Source: Bryobacter sp. (GTDB taxonomy: Bacteria > Acidobacteriota > Terriglobia > Bryobacterales > Bryobacteraceae). From it: a stretch of DNA of 64,000 bases. Each line of letters starts with the position of its first letter. The stretch's first letter is position 1. Below, piece after piece: positions 24,813 to 33,496 of the stretch. Location of the stretch: assembly GCA_022843625.1 (NCBI GenBank), contig JALHNH010000001.1:361312-425311 (forward strand). The letters are read 5' to 3'. A program made the position numbers and the translations under genes. The notes beneath the pieces are model-generated. The model saw only the letters and a program-made list of their open reading frames with translations, was not told where the DNA came from and searched no databases.

Positions 24813-25718
24813 TTATGTGGCCAATCCTTGAGACGTCTGGCTGATGAAGGTGCTTTCGAAGATTTTATCGGCATTACCGGCTTCAAATCCTTCTCTTCGA
24901 TGCTGCCGCTCAATGACAGACTTTGACAGCCCCCGATACTCCGGGAGTACCTGGCGCTCTGCAAATTCCACATAGCTGCCTGAAATGGGATGGCGATCTC
25001 CATCAGCAAAATCAGCATCCACCATCTCAGCAACCGTTGAACTTTGCAGGAGCATCCCGTCTGGACTGATTTTGATTTTCCCACCTGAATTGTTGAGCTT
25101 AACCCCTAACCTCTCAACAAATGAATTAAAGCCAGCAACCGTGTCGTATGGCTCAGGAAGATTGTGAACACTCACCGTGAAATGGTTCAGATAGTAGCGA
25201 TTGTAGATGACCCAGGCTGCATATTCACTCTCTTCGAGCAGGCGGCTGTAGTCTTCCCAACTGGGAAGCCTCCACAAACCGGAATGTAAGAACTGATCTA
25301 CCGCTGCACCATCCGCAAGATTGAGCGAATCTACGGGGTCTGCCTTTACCTCATCCGTGTAGGAGTGGATGATGCGCTGCGCTTCTAAGCTCAGATCTCC
25401 TACCCGCAATTCGGAAACAAAGATGCGTGGGTAGCTGGGCTCAGGGGGCGCGTACCAGAACGCATCCAGCTTCTTCGACTCAAAATGATACGGCTCTCGC
25501 TTCTGATAACCATAATGGCTAAAGATCTTTTCGAAACTCTTGATGCCCAGCTGCGGCACCCCCATCGTGCGAAACGCGATGTGATCATTCTCAATTTCAC
25601 GGCGATTGGAGACCAGACCCTGGGCTTCCATCGCACCGAGAATCCTTCCGACGTCCGGCACACGCTCAGAATAGCGGCGCATCAAACCTTCCAGAACAAC
25701 CTGAAGTACTTGGCTCAC
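24813..25718 (-). CDS. DUF1338 protein, 2-oxoadipate dioxygenase/decarboxylase-like
   Basis: A 301-residue DUF1338 protein. ENDHIAFRTMGVPQLGIKSF holds the first metal His (residue 46) and the substrate-binding Arg. LNHFTVSVHNLPEPYDTV holds the second His, and ISGSYVEFAERQVLPEYRGL the Glu. HglS of Pseudomonas (the founding enzyme) turns 2-oxoadipate into D-2-hydroxyglutarate in lysine catabolism. This version is about 150 residues shorter than HglS but keeps the ligand set. The start is GTG 25718, 6 nt after TAGAAT, so the operon transcript is probably leaderless. Confidence 0.82.
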   Translation of the reverse strand: MSQVLQVVLEGLMRRYSERVPDVGRILGAMEAQGLVSNRREIENDHIAFRTMGVPQLGIKSFEKIFSHYGYQKREPYHFESKKLDAFWYAPPEPSYPRIFVSELRVGDLSLEAQRIIHSYTDEVKADPVDSLNLADGAAVDQFLHSGLWRLPSWEDYSRLLEESEYAAWVIYNRYYLNHFTVSVHNLPEPYDTVAGFNSFVERLGVKLNNSGGKIKISPDGMLLQSSTVAEMVDADFADGDRHPISGSYVEFAERQVLPEYRGLSKSVIERQHRREGFEAGNADKIFESTFISQTSQGLAT

Positions 25719-25724
25719 TCTTCC

Positions 25725-25730
25725 ATTCTA
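25725..25730 (-). promoter_or_regulatory. -10 box of the DUF1338-sulfatase-pxp operon
   Basis: TAGAAT on the minus strand ends exactly 6 nt before GTG 25718. It lies only 20 bp past the rpsU terminator, which fits a new transcription unit starting there. Confidence 0.6.
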
Positions 25731-25750
25731 GATTCCCCGCCCCAAAAGCA

Positions 25751-25780
25751 AAAGCCACCAGACCGTAATCTGGTGGCTTT
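25751..25780 (-). terminator. intrinsic terminator of rpsU
   Basis: A perfect 12-bp stem (arms 25751-25762 and 25769-25780, core GCCACCAGA) with a 6-nt loop. On the minus strand it is followed by TTTTGCTTTTGG. It lies 20 bp after the rpsU stop. Confidence 0.92.
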
Positions 25781-25800
25781 CACTAGAAATCATTCGAAAA

Positions 25801-25998
25801 CTATTCCATGTCTCCGCGCCGCTTTTTGCGGTTGCGTTTCCGGGCGAGAGCTTGCTTTACGCGCTTTCTTTCGCCAGGTTTGAGGTAGAAGGAGTGCTTC
25901 TTGATTTCCTTGATGATGTCTTCCTGTTGCACTTTACGTTTAAAACGGCGTAATGCCGCTTCCAGGGTCTCACCGTCTTGCAGGAGAATTTCAGCCAT
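25801..25998 (-). CDS. rpsU: 30S ribosomal protein S21
   Basis: A 65-residue protein with the bS21 pattern: ILLQDGETLEAALRRFKRKV, then IKKHSFYLKPGERKRVKQAL and a basic C-terminal tail (KRNRKKRRGD). It joins the 30S subunit near the mRNA exit platform and the anti-Shine-Dalgarno. It has one of the strongest ribosome binding sites in the window (GAGGAGGTG, 6 bases before the ATG), in contrast to the leaderless genes around it. It is monocistronic with its own terminator. Confidence 0.95.
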   Translation of the reverse strand: MAEILLQDGETLEAALRRFKRKVQQEDIIKEIKKHSFYLKPGERKRVKQALARKRNRKKRRGDME

Positions 25999-26063
25999 CT
26001 CGATTCACCTCCTCTCTTGGCAAAATTATGTACCAGATGGCACAAACTTAAAGTTTACCACTA

Positions 26064-26540
26064 CTAAAACACCAGCGGCAAATACTGTCCCAGAGTTCCC
26101 ACCCAAAACAGCAATTGCGGTGGCTTGCCCTTACCATCCCGCTTGGGTAGAACGCGATTCACTTGATCGCGTTGCCAGTCGATGAGAAGGTCGTCACGCA
26201 GCTTTAGCCCTTCTGGCCCCGGGACCGGGGTTTCGACATAGCAGTTCACGTTTCCGCCCTTGATCTCCCACCCCACCCATTTCAGCTTCAAAGATTTGTC
26301 GTTTGAATCCTTGATGTCAAATCGGCCCAGAACATACGCCTGGGCCAAGCTTGGAGCATCGGGTGTGCGATCGAGTTCAATCTCCCGGCCGGAGTTCTTG
26401 CGCAGAATCTCTTCGAGATGATCCGCAGACATGGCGATCATGATCTCAAGAGACTTCGACTTCGCCTGGTAATCCACCGTAGCAGTGCACATGTGCACGC
26501 CATGCCAGAAAAAGGCGAGGCCGAGCGCAAGAAGCAACAC
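26064..26540 (-). CDS. DUF6702-type small secreted protein, M1 peptidase partner
   Basis: A 158-residue protein with a short signal segment (MLLLALGLAFFWHG). VDYQAKSKSLEIMIAMSADH, followed by LEEILRKNSG, resembles the DUF6702 family, which is commonly encoded beside M1 peptidases. The start is GTG 26540, one base after the M1 stop, so the two are one transcript. The function is unknown; a periplasmic accessory or inhibitor of the peptidase is a guess from the pairing. Confidence 0.65.
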   Translation of the reverse strand: MLLLALGLAFFWHGVHMCTATVDYQAKSKSLEIMIAMSADHLEEILRKNSGREIELDRTPDAPSLAQAYVLGRFDIKDSNDKSLKLKWVGWEIKGGNVNCYVETPVPGPEGLKLRDDLLIDWQRDQVNRVLPKRDGKGKPPQLLFWVGTLGQYLPLVF

Positions 26541-26541
26541 C

Positions 26542-28854
26542 TTAGGGTTGCCCCTGATCGGAAGTAGTTTTGGCTGCGCCCTTCTTCTCGAGTTGCATTG
26601 GGTTGGGAGGGTCCTTTTCCTTGAAGAGCTGGAAGGGAGTCTTCACTGCTTTGGCCGGCCACGAATTGTTCGATAGATCCGTATCTGCCGTCTCAAGGTG
26701 GGGATCGAGCGTGATGCTCTTGATCTCGCGAGGCGTCACCAATAGCTTTGAAACCTTGACGTTATTGCGACGCCAGATCTCGGCAGGAATACGCATTTCT
26801 TCCTTTTTGCCATCCGCGTATTCAATTTCCAGAATCACCGGCATCACCAGACCACCGATATTCTTGAGATCGACCAGATAGAAGTTCGATCCACCTCGCA
26901 GAGCGAGCTTCTCGTCCTCTTCAAGGCCTTCCAGCATCTTCTGATAATCCTGCTTGTCCTTTTCGGTGACGTTTAAAGGGTCGTAGCTGTTGTAGAAGTC
27001 TTTCAAATCAGGGTCGGCATCCACCAGCTTGGGCAGCGGCTTGTTTCTCAACGAAGAAAGTGTCGCTGGCTCTTCAGCCTTCTTGGCCCGGCTGATCTGC
27101 TTCTCTACCTCAGGGTTCTTGGTGTCGAGCGAAAACTGCCGTACTTTCTCAATCGCAATATCGGTATGATCTACCGAGTAGAACCAGCCACGCCAGAACC
27201 AGTCGAGGTCAATGCCTGAGGCGTCTTCCATCGTGCGGAAGAGATCGGACGGCGTTGGACGCTTGAACTTCCAGCGGCGCGAGTACTCGCGGAAGGCAAA
27301 GTCGAAAAGCTCACGACCAAGGATTGTCTCGCGCAGGATGTTCAAACCGGTGGCCGTCTTGGCATAAGCATTGGCACCAAGGTTAATCACGCTCTCAGAG
27401 TTCGTCATGATCGAGTCGTGAGTGTCGCTGCTCATATAGCCGGTAATGAATTTCGGCTCACCCCGGGTGGACGGATAGTTCTCTTCCCACTCAGCTTCAG
27501 CCAGAGACTGCAAGAAGGTATTGATGCCCTCATCAATCCAGGTCCACTGCCGCTCGTCAGTGTTAACAATCATCGGGAAGTAATTGTGGCCCACTTCATG
27601 GATCACGACGCTGATCAGGCCGTACTTGGTGCGCGATGAATAGGTTTTGTCTTTCTGCGGGCGCGGCCCGTTGAAGCAGATCATCGGGTATTCCATCCCA
27701 CCGATCGGCCCATTCACCGAGATGGCGATGGGATAAGGGTAGTTGAAGGAATACTTTGAATACACGTTCAACGTATGGATCACAGCGGCTGTCGAGTAAC
27801 GCTCCCAAAGCGGATTCCCTTCCTTGGGGTAATAGCTCATCGCCAGCACCTTCTGCGTACCTGAGGTGTGGCCTTGCGCATCCCAGATAAACTTGCGCGA
27901 TGCGGCGAAGGCAAAGTCGCGGACGTTATCAGCGTGATAGATCCAGGTCTTCTTTCCCTTGGGCTGATTCTTCTCATTGGCGGTGGCTTCGGCTTCAGTG
28001 ACAATCTTGAGCGGCTTCTTGGCGGTTGCCGCCTGTACCAGACGAGCCCGCTGGGCTTGCGTCAGAACCTGCGCCGGATTTTGCAGGACACCGGATGAGG
28101 CGACGATATGGTCATCGGGTACGGTGATCGCTACCTTGTAGTCTCCAAATTCAAGCGTAAATTCGCCAGAGCCCAGAAACTGTTTGTGCTGCCATCCATA
28201 AACGTCGTAGTAGGCAGCGAGTCGTGGGAACCATTGAGCCATCTCATAGATGTAGTTTTTGTCTTCGGGAAAGTATTCATAACCGCTGCGGGCACGCAGC
28301 TTCTTCGCATTTACGATGTTGAAGCTCCAGTCCACAGAAAAAGTGGTGGATTCGCCAGTGGCAAGGGGCTTCTTCAGATCAATTCGCATCATCGTTTTGA
28401 CGACTGTGAAAGGCAGGGCTGCACCAAGCGCGTCCTTAACGCTGGAAACGCGATATCCACCAGGAAAGGGATCCCGCATGAGCGAGAGCGCCTGAGCGTA
28501 GGAGAGCTTCGTCATATCCGGCGCAGTCATGGTGAGGTTGGAATCACTGCCCGGCTCAAAAATGTTCTGGTCCAGCTGGAGCCACAGATAGGTCAACGTA
28601 TCCGGAGAGTTGTTCTTGTAGGTAATAGTTTCTGAACCTATGCAACGCTGATTCAAGTCATCGATCTCAACCTTGATGTTATAGTCGACTTTTTGTTGCC
28701 AGTATCGATGGCCAGGAGCGCCCGAGGCAGCCCGGTATTCATTGGGTGTAGGAAGAATTTCTTCCAGTTGGCGGAATTTATCCGCAGGGCTCTGTTTAGT
28801 GGTTTGGCCGAAGAGAAATAAGGCCGATAAGCAAAAAAGAGACAACGCTCGCAT
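26542..28854 (-). CDS. M1-family metallopeptidase, secreted
   Basis: A 770-residue gluzincin peptidase with a signal peptide (MRALSLFCLSALFLFG). The zinc motif HEVGHNYFPM is at ~416-425 and the third ligand is in WTWIDEGINTFLQ about 20 residues later. GPIGGMEYPM stands in place of the GAMEN substrate motif. The N-terminal domain (KVEIDDLNQRCIGSETITYK, then LTYLWLQLDQNIFEPGSD) is the usual M1 beta saddle. It cleaves N-terminal residues of peptides outside the cytoplasm. It is upstream of the DUF6702 gene in a two-gene unit. Confidence 0.93.
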   Translation of the reverse strand: MRALSLFCLSALFLFGQTTKQSPADKFRQLEEILPTPNEYRAASGAPGHRYWQQKVDYNIKVEIDDLNQRCIGSETITYKNNSPDTLTYLWLQLDQNIFEPGSDSNLTMTAPDMTKLSYAQALSLMRDPFPGGYRVSSVKDALGAALPFTVVKTMMRIDLKKPLATGESTTFSVDWSFNIVNAKKLRARSGYEYFPEDKNYIYEMAQWFPRLAAYYDVYGWQHKQFLGSGEFTLEFGDYKVAITVPDDHIVASSGVLQNPAQVLTQAQRARLVQAATAKKPLKIVTEAEATANEKNQPKGKKTWIYHADNVRDFAFAASRKFIWDAQGHTSGTQKVLAMSYYPKEGNPLWERYSTAAVIHTLNVYSKYSFNYPYPIAISVNGPIGGMEYPMICFNGPRPQKDKTYSSRTKYGLISVVIHEVGHNYFPMIVNTDERQWTWIDEGINTFLQSLAEAEWEENYPSTRGEPKFITGYMSSDTHDSIMTNSESVINLGANAYAKTATGLNILRETILGRELFDFAFREYSRRWKFKRPTPSDLFRTMEDASGIDLDWFWRGWFYSVDHTDIAIEKVRQFSLDTKNPEVEKQISRAKKAEEPATLSSLRNKPLPKLVDADPDLKDFYNSYDPLNVTEKDKQDYQKMLEGLEEDEKLALRGGSNFYLVDLKNIGGLVMPVILEIEYADGKKEEMRIPAEIWRRNNVKVSKLLVTPREIKSITLDPHLETADTDLSNNSWPAKAVKTPFQLFKEKDPPNPMQLEKKGAAKTTSDQGQP

Positions 28855-28860
28855 CCATAT

Positions 28861-28866
28861 ATTATG
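28861..28866 (-). promoter_or_regulatory. -10 box of the M1 peptidase gene
   Basis: CATAAT on the minus strand ends 6 nt before ATG 28854, again the leaderless spacing. The overlapping TATATG is an alternative hexamer but would lie too near the start codon. Confidence 0.4.
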
Positions 28867-28891
28867 GCTATTTTGTTACGGTACCGCTTGG

Positions 28892-30289
28892 TTAGGCCAT
28901 CAGTCCGGCCACGGGTTTGCCCTTGCCGTCTTTGGTTGCATATACCGGGCGGCGCTCAATTTCGTACGCTGTGTCCGGGGCAATCCCCATCAGGCTGTAA
29001 ATCGTGGCGTGCAAGTCGGAAATGGTGACTGCGTCCTTTAAAATGCGGCACGGCCGCTCCGGAGCTGTCTCACCATGCACTTTACCTTTCGCGATTCCAC
29101 CACCAAAGAGCAGCACGCTCGAAGCTTCAGTGAAATGCCTGTGCATTCCGTAGTGCTTCGACTCGGTCATCACATCCGGCACAGTTACCTGATTCTTGAC
29201 AGGATTCTCAGGCTTGCCTTCCATCATCATGTCGCGGCCAAACTCGGTTGCCAGCACAATAAGAGTGCGGTCGAGCAGTCCGCGCTCTTCGAGGTCGAGT
29301 ACCAATTGCGCGATGGGCCCGTCGATCATTGCCTTCATCCCTTCGGCCCTGGAATGCCCATTCTCGTGAGTGTCCCAAAAGCGAAACGGAATGTATTCGG
29401 TAGTCACTTCAATAAAGCGAGCGCCGGCCTCAACCAAGCGTCGCGCCAGCAGGCAGCCCTGTCCAAACTTGCTGTCACCGTACTTTGCTGCCACTTCTGG
29501 CTTTTCAAGGTTTAGATCAAATGCTTTTGCCGCAGGCGAAGTCAGCAACCGGTGGCCATTCTCCAGGCTCCGGGCGAGACTCTCCTTGTGGAAAGCGCTA
29601 CCATGTTCGCGCAGGGGCGACTTGGCAATCAAATCACGATACACCTGATAGCGGTTCTGAAAGCGGCTCAAACCCAAAAATTCGCTCGGCTGCGTAGAAG
29701 CAACCGCGTCTTTCGGATCGGTAATCAGAAAAGGCGAATGCTCACTTCCGAGAAAGCCAGCCGTATGAAAGGCCTTCAAGCTGTCGCTTTCGCCACCGAT
29801 CTCAAGATTTTGACCAATATCGATAAAGGCAGGAATATCCGGGTTCTTAGGTCCGAGGGTGCGGCTGATGAAGGAACCCATATGCGGAACCGCGACGCTT
29901 TGTGGTGGCTCGTATCCGGTGTGCCAATGAAACTGGTGGCGGGAATGCAGAATGAAGCCAAGGTCGCCCACACGATGCGATCGCAGCAGGGTGCCGCGAT
30001 TGAGTACCTTTGCCGTTCGCTCGAGGCCCTTGGATAAGGACACCCCATCGAGAACTGTAGGAATCGACGGGAAGGTGGACAGCACTTTGTCGCTACGCAG
30101 ACCCGCTTCATAAGGCGTGTAGCGCTTTGGATCGAAGGTTTCGGTTTGAGCCATTCCTCCGGCCATCCAAAGGAGGATTACCGAATCAGCCTTGGCCGCC
30201 GGGTTTTGTGGAGCAGCAATCAGCCTAGCTTCACCAGCGCCCAATGCAGCCATTGTGGCCGCTTTCATCCAATCGCGACGATTTACCAT
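28892..30289 (-). CDS. DUF1501 protein, Tat-exported (pair 1)
   Basis: About 465 residues. The twin-arginine leader is MVNRRDWMKAATMAALGAG. The DUF1501 body has the alkaline-phosphatase-like fold marks: ADSVILLWMAGGMAQTETFD, GARFIEVTTEYIPFRFWDTH, and LIVLATEFGRDMMMEGKPEN followed later by a histidine cluster (HYGMHRHF). DUF1501 genes regularly follow DUF1549/DUF1553 cytochrome genes in Planctomycetes and Acidobacteria; the reaction is unknown. ATG 30289 overlaps the stop of the upstream partner by 7 bp (ATGGTAA). Unlike pairs 2 and 3, the usual GGEFGR-type motif here reads ATEFGRD. Confidence 0.85.
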   Translation of the reverse strand: MVNRRDWMKAATMAALGAGEARLIAAPQNPAAKADSVILLWMAGGMAQTETFDPKRYTPYEAGLRSDKVLSTFPSIPTVLDGVSLSKGLERTAKVLNRGTLLRSHRVGDLGFILHSRHQFHWHTGYEPPQSVAVPHMGSFISRTLGPKNPDIPAFIDIGQNLEIGGESDSLKAFHTAGFLGSEHSPFLITDPKDAVASTQPSEFLGLSRFQNRYQVYRDLIAKSPLREHGSAFHKESLARSLENGHRLLTSPAAKAFDLNLEKPEVAAKYGDSKFGQGCLLARRLVEAGARFIEVTTEYIPFRFWDTHENGHSRAEGMKAMIDGPIAQLVLDLEERGLLDRTLIVLATEFGRDMMMEGKPENPVKNQVTVPDVMTESKHYGMHRHFTEASSVLLFGGGIAKGKVHGETAPERPCRILKDAVTISDLHATIYSLMGIAPDTAYEIERRPVYATKDGKGKPVAGLMA

Positions 30290-32433
30290 GTGAACTGAAA
30301 CTCCGGATGCATCAACAAACTCCACAATAAGTCTTCTGTGCCTTCACGCTGCAGCGTGCCGTTCGGGAAAAGCCTGCGAGCTGTCAGCCGCTCTTCATCT
30401 GTTGGACGCCTGCTCAGCAAGCCCCGCCACAAATAATCAACCGCCTGATCCACGCTCGTCAGTTTCGGCGCCACAGGCCACGGACTCTCGCCTGCCACTT
30501 TTACCAATCTTGTCGGGTCTGGTTCCGCTCCGAACACAAAGAAGCGTACGGAAGTATTGATGTCGCTCGCCTTGGAGGCGTCGCTGATCCACACCTTGGC
30601 CGTGAGCTTTTCATATCCCGAATCCACTTCGTAAACACGGCGAGAGCCAATCCGAGTGCGCAAACGTCCCGCTTCAAGAATCTTCGTACCTGCGGGCCCG
30701 CTCAAAGTAAGTTCGGCCCAGCCAACCTCAGCTTTATCAAGATCATAGGTCCCGGCATCCTCGGTGAGCAGAAAGACCTGTTTGAGACCTTTCACCGGGA
30801 TCTCAACACTCTTCTCGCCGTTGCGCATCGCCAGGGAATCGAAGAGGCTGGCAGGCGCTGGAGGCAATTCATCCATCAACCGCATCACCCCGCGGTGGAT
30901 CATCTTCGCCAGCGTCGAACCGTTGGCAAGCTCGAGGGCCTGAAAGGTGGTGGCATCTTCATTTCTTGTCGTGTAAACCTGGTCGCGAATCGGACGGCCC
31001 AAAGCTCTTCCCAGCGGATTGCTCTTGAATTGCCAGTCACGGCCCAGAAGAGCGCGATCAGAATTGTTCGTCTGCAGGAATCTCCACTCGCCGGTGATCG
31101 CACTCAGCGTATCGCTGAACTGCTCCGCGCTAATTCTTCTGGGCGAGGCATCGAGACGTTGGTAGGCTTCAGAACTCATCAGTAATTTCAACAGATATTT
31201 GAGGTCATACCCATGTGCGGAGAAATCGGCCGCCAGCCAGTCCAGCAAATCGGGGTTCGAGGGCTTGGCGTCCATGTCATCTACTGGCTCCACCAATCCT
31301 TTACCCATCAATCGCTGCCAAAAGCGATTGACAATCGTGCGGGCCAGGCGGCCATTCTGGGGATGGGTAAAAAGCCTGGATGCATAAAGCCGTCTCTCGC
31401 TGGTACTCGCGCCGCTCGGTATTTTACCCAGTTCCGGCCAGAGAAATTCCGGCTCCTGATATACGCCTGTCTTGTTGTCGCAGCGCACCAATTCCAGCTT
31501 GCTGTCTTGCGAGAACATGGCAGCCAATCCGTAAGCTTCCTTGAGTTTGTATTTGTTGATAAAGCTGTCATGGCAACTCGCACACTTCAGATTGATGCCA
31601 AGAAAAATTTGAGCCGTATTCTGTGAAGCCTGCATGTAAGGAGTCTGGCTTGCGTTGACTTCCCCTCTCCAGTTCACGCCAATCAGAAAGCCTTCAGCCG
31701 ACTCGTTGCCTATCGGATTCAGGAGTTCGCGCACCATCTCGTCATAAGGCATATTTGTCCTGAGCGACCGTTCGAGCCAGGGAGTAATCGACTTTCGGTC
31801 ACCATGGTAAACAACCCCAATATCGTTGCGTAACAGATCGTTCCACCAACTGATCCAGTGTCCGGTATACCTTCGATCATCAGCAAGCAAACGCTCAATC
31901 AGCTGCATACGCTTGGTGGGGCTTACGTCCGCTTCAAAGCGGTCGAGATCCTGCGGGCTGGGAGCAATTCCCCAAAGGTCGAGAAACGCCCTCCGGGCAA
32001 AGGTGGAATCCCCGGCTAAGCCTTTGGAGGGCTTGCCGAGAAAGCGGTCGATCGGGTTCCCTGCCCCGGCCGGCACACTCACGATCCTGGGGGCAAGCGG
32101 CGCTACCCAATCAGGAATCTTGTTTTTCTGGACATCCACCCACGGCGCCCCTTCTGCCACCCAGGTCTTCAAAAGCTCAATCTGCCTCGCCTCAAGAGGC
32201 TTTCCAACGGGAGGCATGACGCGCCCTGCCCGGCCTTCCACTCTGGCGATCAAAACATCGAGTACTTTGTTTGCCCCCTCCTTGCTGGACAGATCGAGCC
32301 CAGCCTGGGGCTTGGCGCCACTGTGACAACTCAAGCAGCGGCTGGCCAGTATCGGATGAATTTCATTAACGAAATCGGACGCTGAAACCAGCCCCGGCAC
32401 CACGGCAAATAGGAAAAAAAATCGCAACACCAT
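30283..32433 (-). CDS. PSCyt1-DUF1549-DUF1553 cytochrome-like protein (pair 1)
   Basis: About 716 residues with a signal peptide (MVLRFFFLFAVVPGLVSA). It has a c-type haem motif CLSCH near residue 35 in the planctomycete-type cytochrome domain, a second CASCH in the DUF1549 part, and a DUF1553 region (LFTHPQNGRLARTIVNRFWQ, RLMGKGLVEPVDDMDAKPSN). LDLSSKEGANKVLDVLIARV fits PSCyt1. It is exported and probably binds haem c. It is shorter than pairs 2 and 3 and the DUF1549 part looks compressed. The first Met in frame with the signal is ATG 32433. Confidence 0.85.
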   Translation of the reverse strand: MVLRFFFLFAVVPGLVSASDFVNEIHPILASRCLSCHSGAKPQAGLDLSSKEGANKVLDVLIARVEGRAGRVMPPVGKPLEARQIELLKTWVAEGAPWVDVQKNKIPDWVAPLAPRIVSVPAGAGNPIDRFLGKPSKGLAGDSTFARRAFLDLWGIAPSPQDLDRFEADVSPTKRMQLIERLLADDRRYTGHWISWWNDLLRNDIGVVYHGDRKSITPWLERSLRTNMPYDEMVRELLNPIGNESAEGFLIGVNWRGEVNASQTPYMQASQNTAQIFLGINLKCASCHDSFINKYKLKEAYGLAAMFSQDSKLELVRCDNKTGVYQEPEFLWPELGKIPSGASTSERRLYASRLFTHPQNGRLARTIVNRFWQRLMGKGLVEPVDDMDAKPSNPDLLDWLAADFSAHGYDLKYLLKLLMSSEAYQRLDASPRRISAEQFSDTLSAITGEWRFLQTNNSDRALLGRDWQFKSNPLGRALGRPIRDQVYTTRNEDATTFQALELANGSTLAKMIHRGVMRLMDELPPAPASLFDSLAMRNGEKSVEIPVKGLKQVFLLTEDAGTYDLDKAEVGWAELTLSGPAGTKILEAGRLRTRIGSRRVYEVDSGYEKLTAKVWISDASKASDINTSVRFFVFGAEPDPTRLVKVAGESPWPVAPKLTSVDQAVDYLWRGLLSRRPTDEERLTARRLFPNGTLQREGTEDLLWSLLMHPEFQFTW

Positions 32434-32465
32434 GAACACACCAACTTATCACTCCTCAATCCACA

Positions 32466-32471
32466 TACAAT
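32466..32471 (+). promoter_or_regulatory. -10 box of the alcohol dehydrogenase gene
   Basis: TACAAT ends 8 nt before ATG 32480. It lies in the 46-bp gap between divergent genes, so the two promoters overlap or abut. Confidence 0.4.
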
Positions 32472-32479
32472 TGCCAGTG

Positions 32480-33487
32480 ATGCGAGCAATTTCTCTGAAT
32501 CAGCCTGGAGACTTCCAATGGACGAATCTCCCCTCCGCCAACAACCCTGAAGTGGGCGAAGCCCTTGTACGGATTCGTACCGTTGGAATCTGCGGCACCG
32601 ACCTGCATGCCTTCAAAGGCCGTCAACCCTTTTTCTCTTACCCCAGGATTCTTGGCCACGAACTGGGTGTCGAAGTATTGAAGACCGGTCCCGGCGTCAG
32701 CAATGTGGTACCGGGCGATCTTTGTGCCGTAAACCCCTACATGGCCTGCGGCCAATGCATCTCTTGCCGTGCCGGCAAATCCAACTGCTGTATCAGCCTG
32801 AAAGTTCTGGGGGTTCACACGGATGGCGGAATGCGCGAAGAAATGATTCTTCCCGCCGCTCACCTTTACCCTTCCAAATTGCTTTCACTCGAAGAATTGG
32901 CCCTCGTTGAAACTCTTGGCATTGGCTGCCATGCGGTGAACCGCTCGCAGCCTAAAGCGGGTGAGCGAGCTCTGGTCATCGGTGCCGGCCCCATCGGCTG
33001 CACAGTGATGGAATTTCTGCGACTCAAAGGTATCCGCTTTGAGGTACTCGATCTCAGCAGTGAGCGTCGAAGCTTTTCTGAAAAACACATGGGCGCTGCG
33101 GCAGTTCATTCCACCAATGAATCTGTTCTCGATCAAACGCCGGAACTGCCCACCCTGGTCTTTGATTGCACCGGCAACAAGAACTCGATGCAGGATGCCT
33201 TTAGCTATGTGGGGGCGGGCGGCAAGCTGATTTTTGTCGGTCTATTTGTGGGTGATGTAACCTTCCACGACCCGGATCCGTTTCACCGGAGAGAACTGAC
33301 AATTTTAAGTTCCAGAAACGCTCTGCCCGAAGAACACCAGTTCATCCTCACCGAAGCAGAAGCTGGTCGCATCAACACCAAGCACTGGGTTAGCGACCTC
33401 TGCCCGGTAGACCAGATGACGGACCGCTTTGCAGGATGGACGGATCCATCCAACGGAATTCTTAAGGCGGTAGTGGACTGGCGCTAG
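32480..33487 (+). CDS. zinc-dependent medium-chain alcohol/polyol dehydrogenase
   Basis: A 335-residue MDR dehydrogenase. CGTDLHAFKGRQPFFSYPRI, followed by LGHELGVEV, carries the catalytic zinc Cys and the GHE motif. NPYMACGQCISCRAGKSNCC holds the four structural-zinc cysteines. RALVIGAGPIGCTVMEFLRL is the NAD-binding loop. Such enzymes oxidise sugar alcohols, threonine or galactitol-like polyols. ATG 32480 is chosen because the MRAISLNQPGDFQW start matches the family; the longer frame reads into the divergent promoter. The stop and the next gene share a frame. Confidence 0.88.
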   Translation: MRAISLNQPGDFQWTNLPSANNPEVGEALVRIRTVGICGTDLHAFKGRQPFFSYPRILGHELGVEVLKTGPGVSNVVPGDLCAVNPYMACGQCISCRAGKSNCCISLKVLGVHTDGGMREEMILPAAHLYPSKLLSLEELALVETLGIGCHAVNRSQPKAGERALVIGAGPIGCTVMEFLRLKGIRFEVLDLSSERRSFSEKHMGAAAVHSTNESVLDQTPELPTLVFDCTGNKNSMQDAFSYVGAGGKLIFVGLFVGDVTFHDPDPFHRRELTILSSRNALPEEHQFILTEAEAGRINTKHWVSDLCPVDQMTDRFAGWTDPSNGILKAVVDWR

Positions 33488-33496
33488 GAGCCACTT

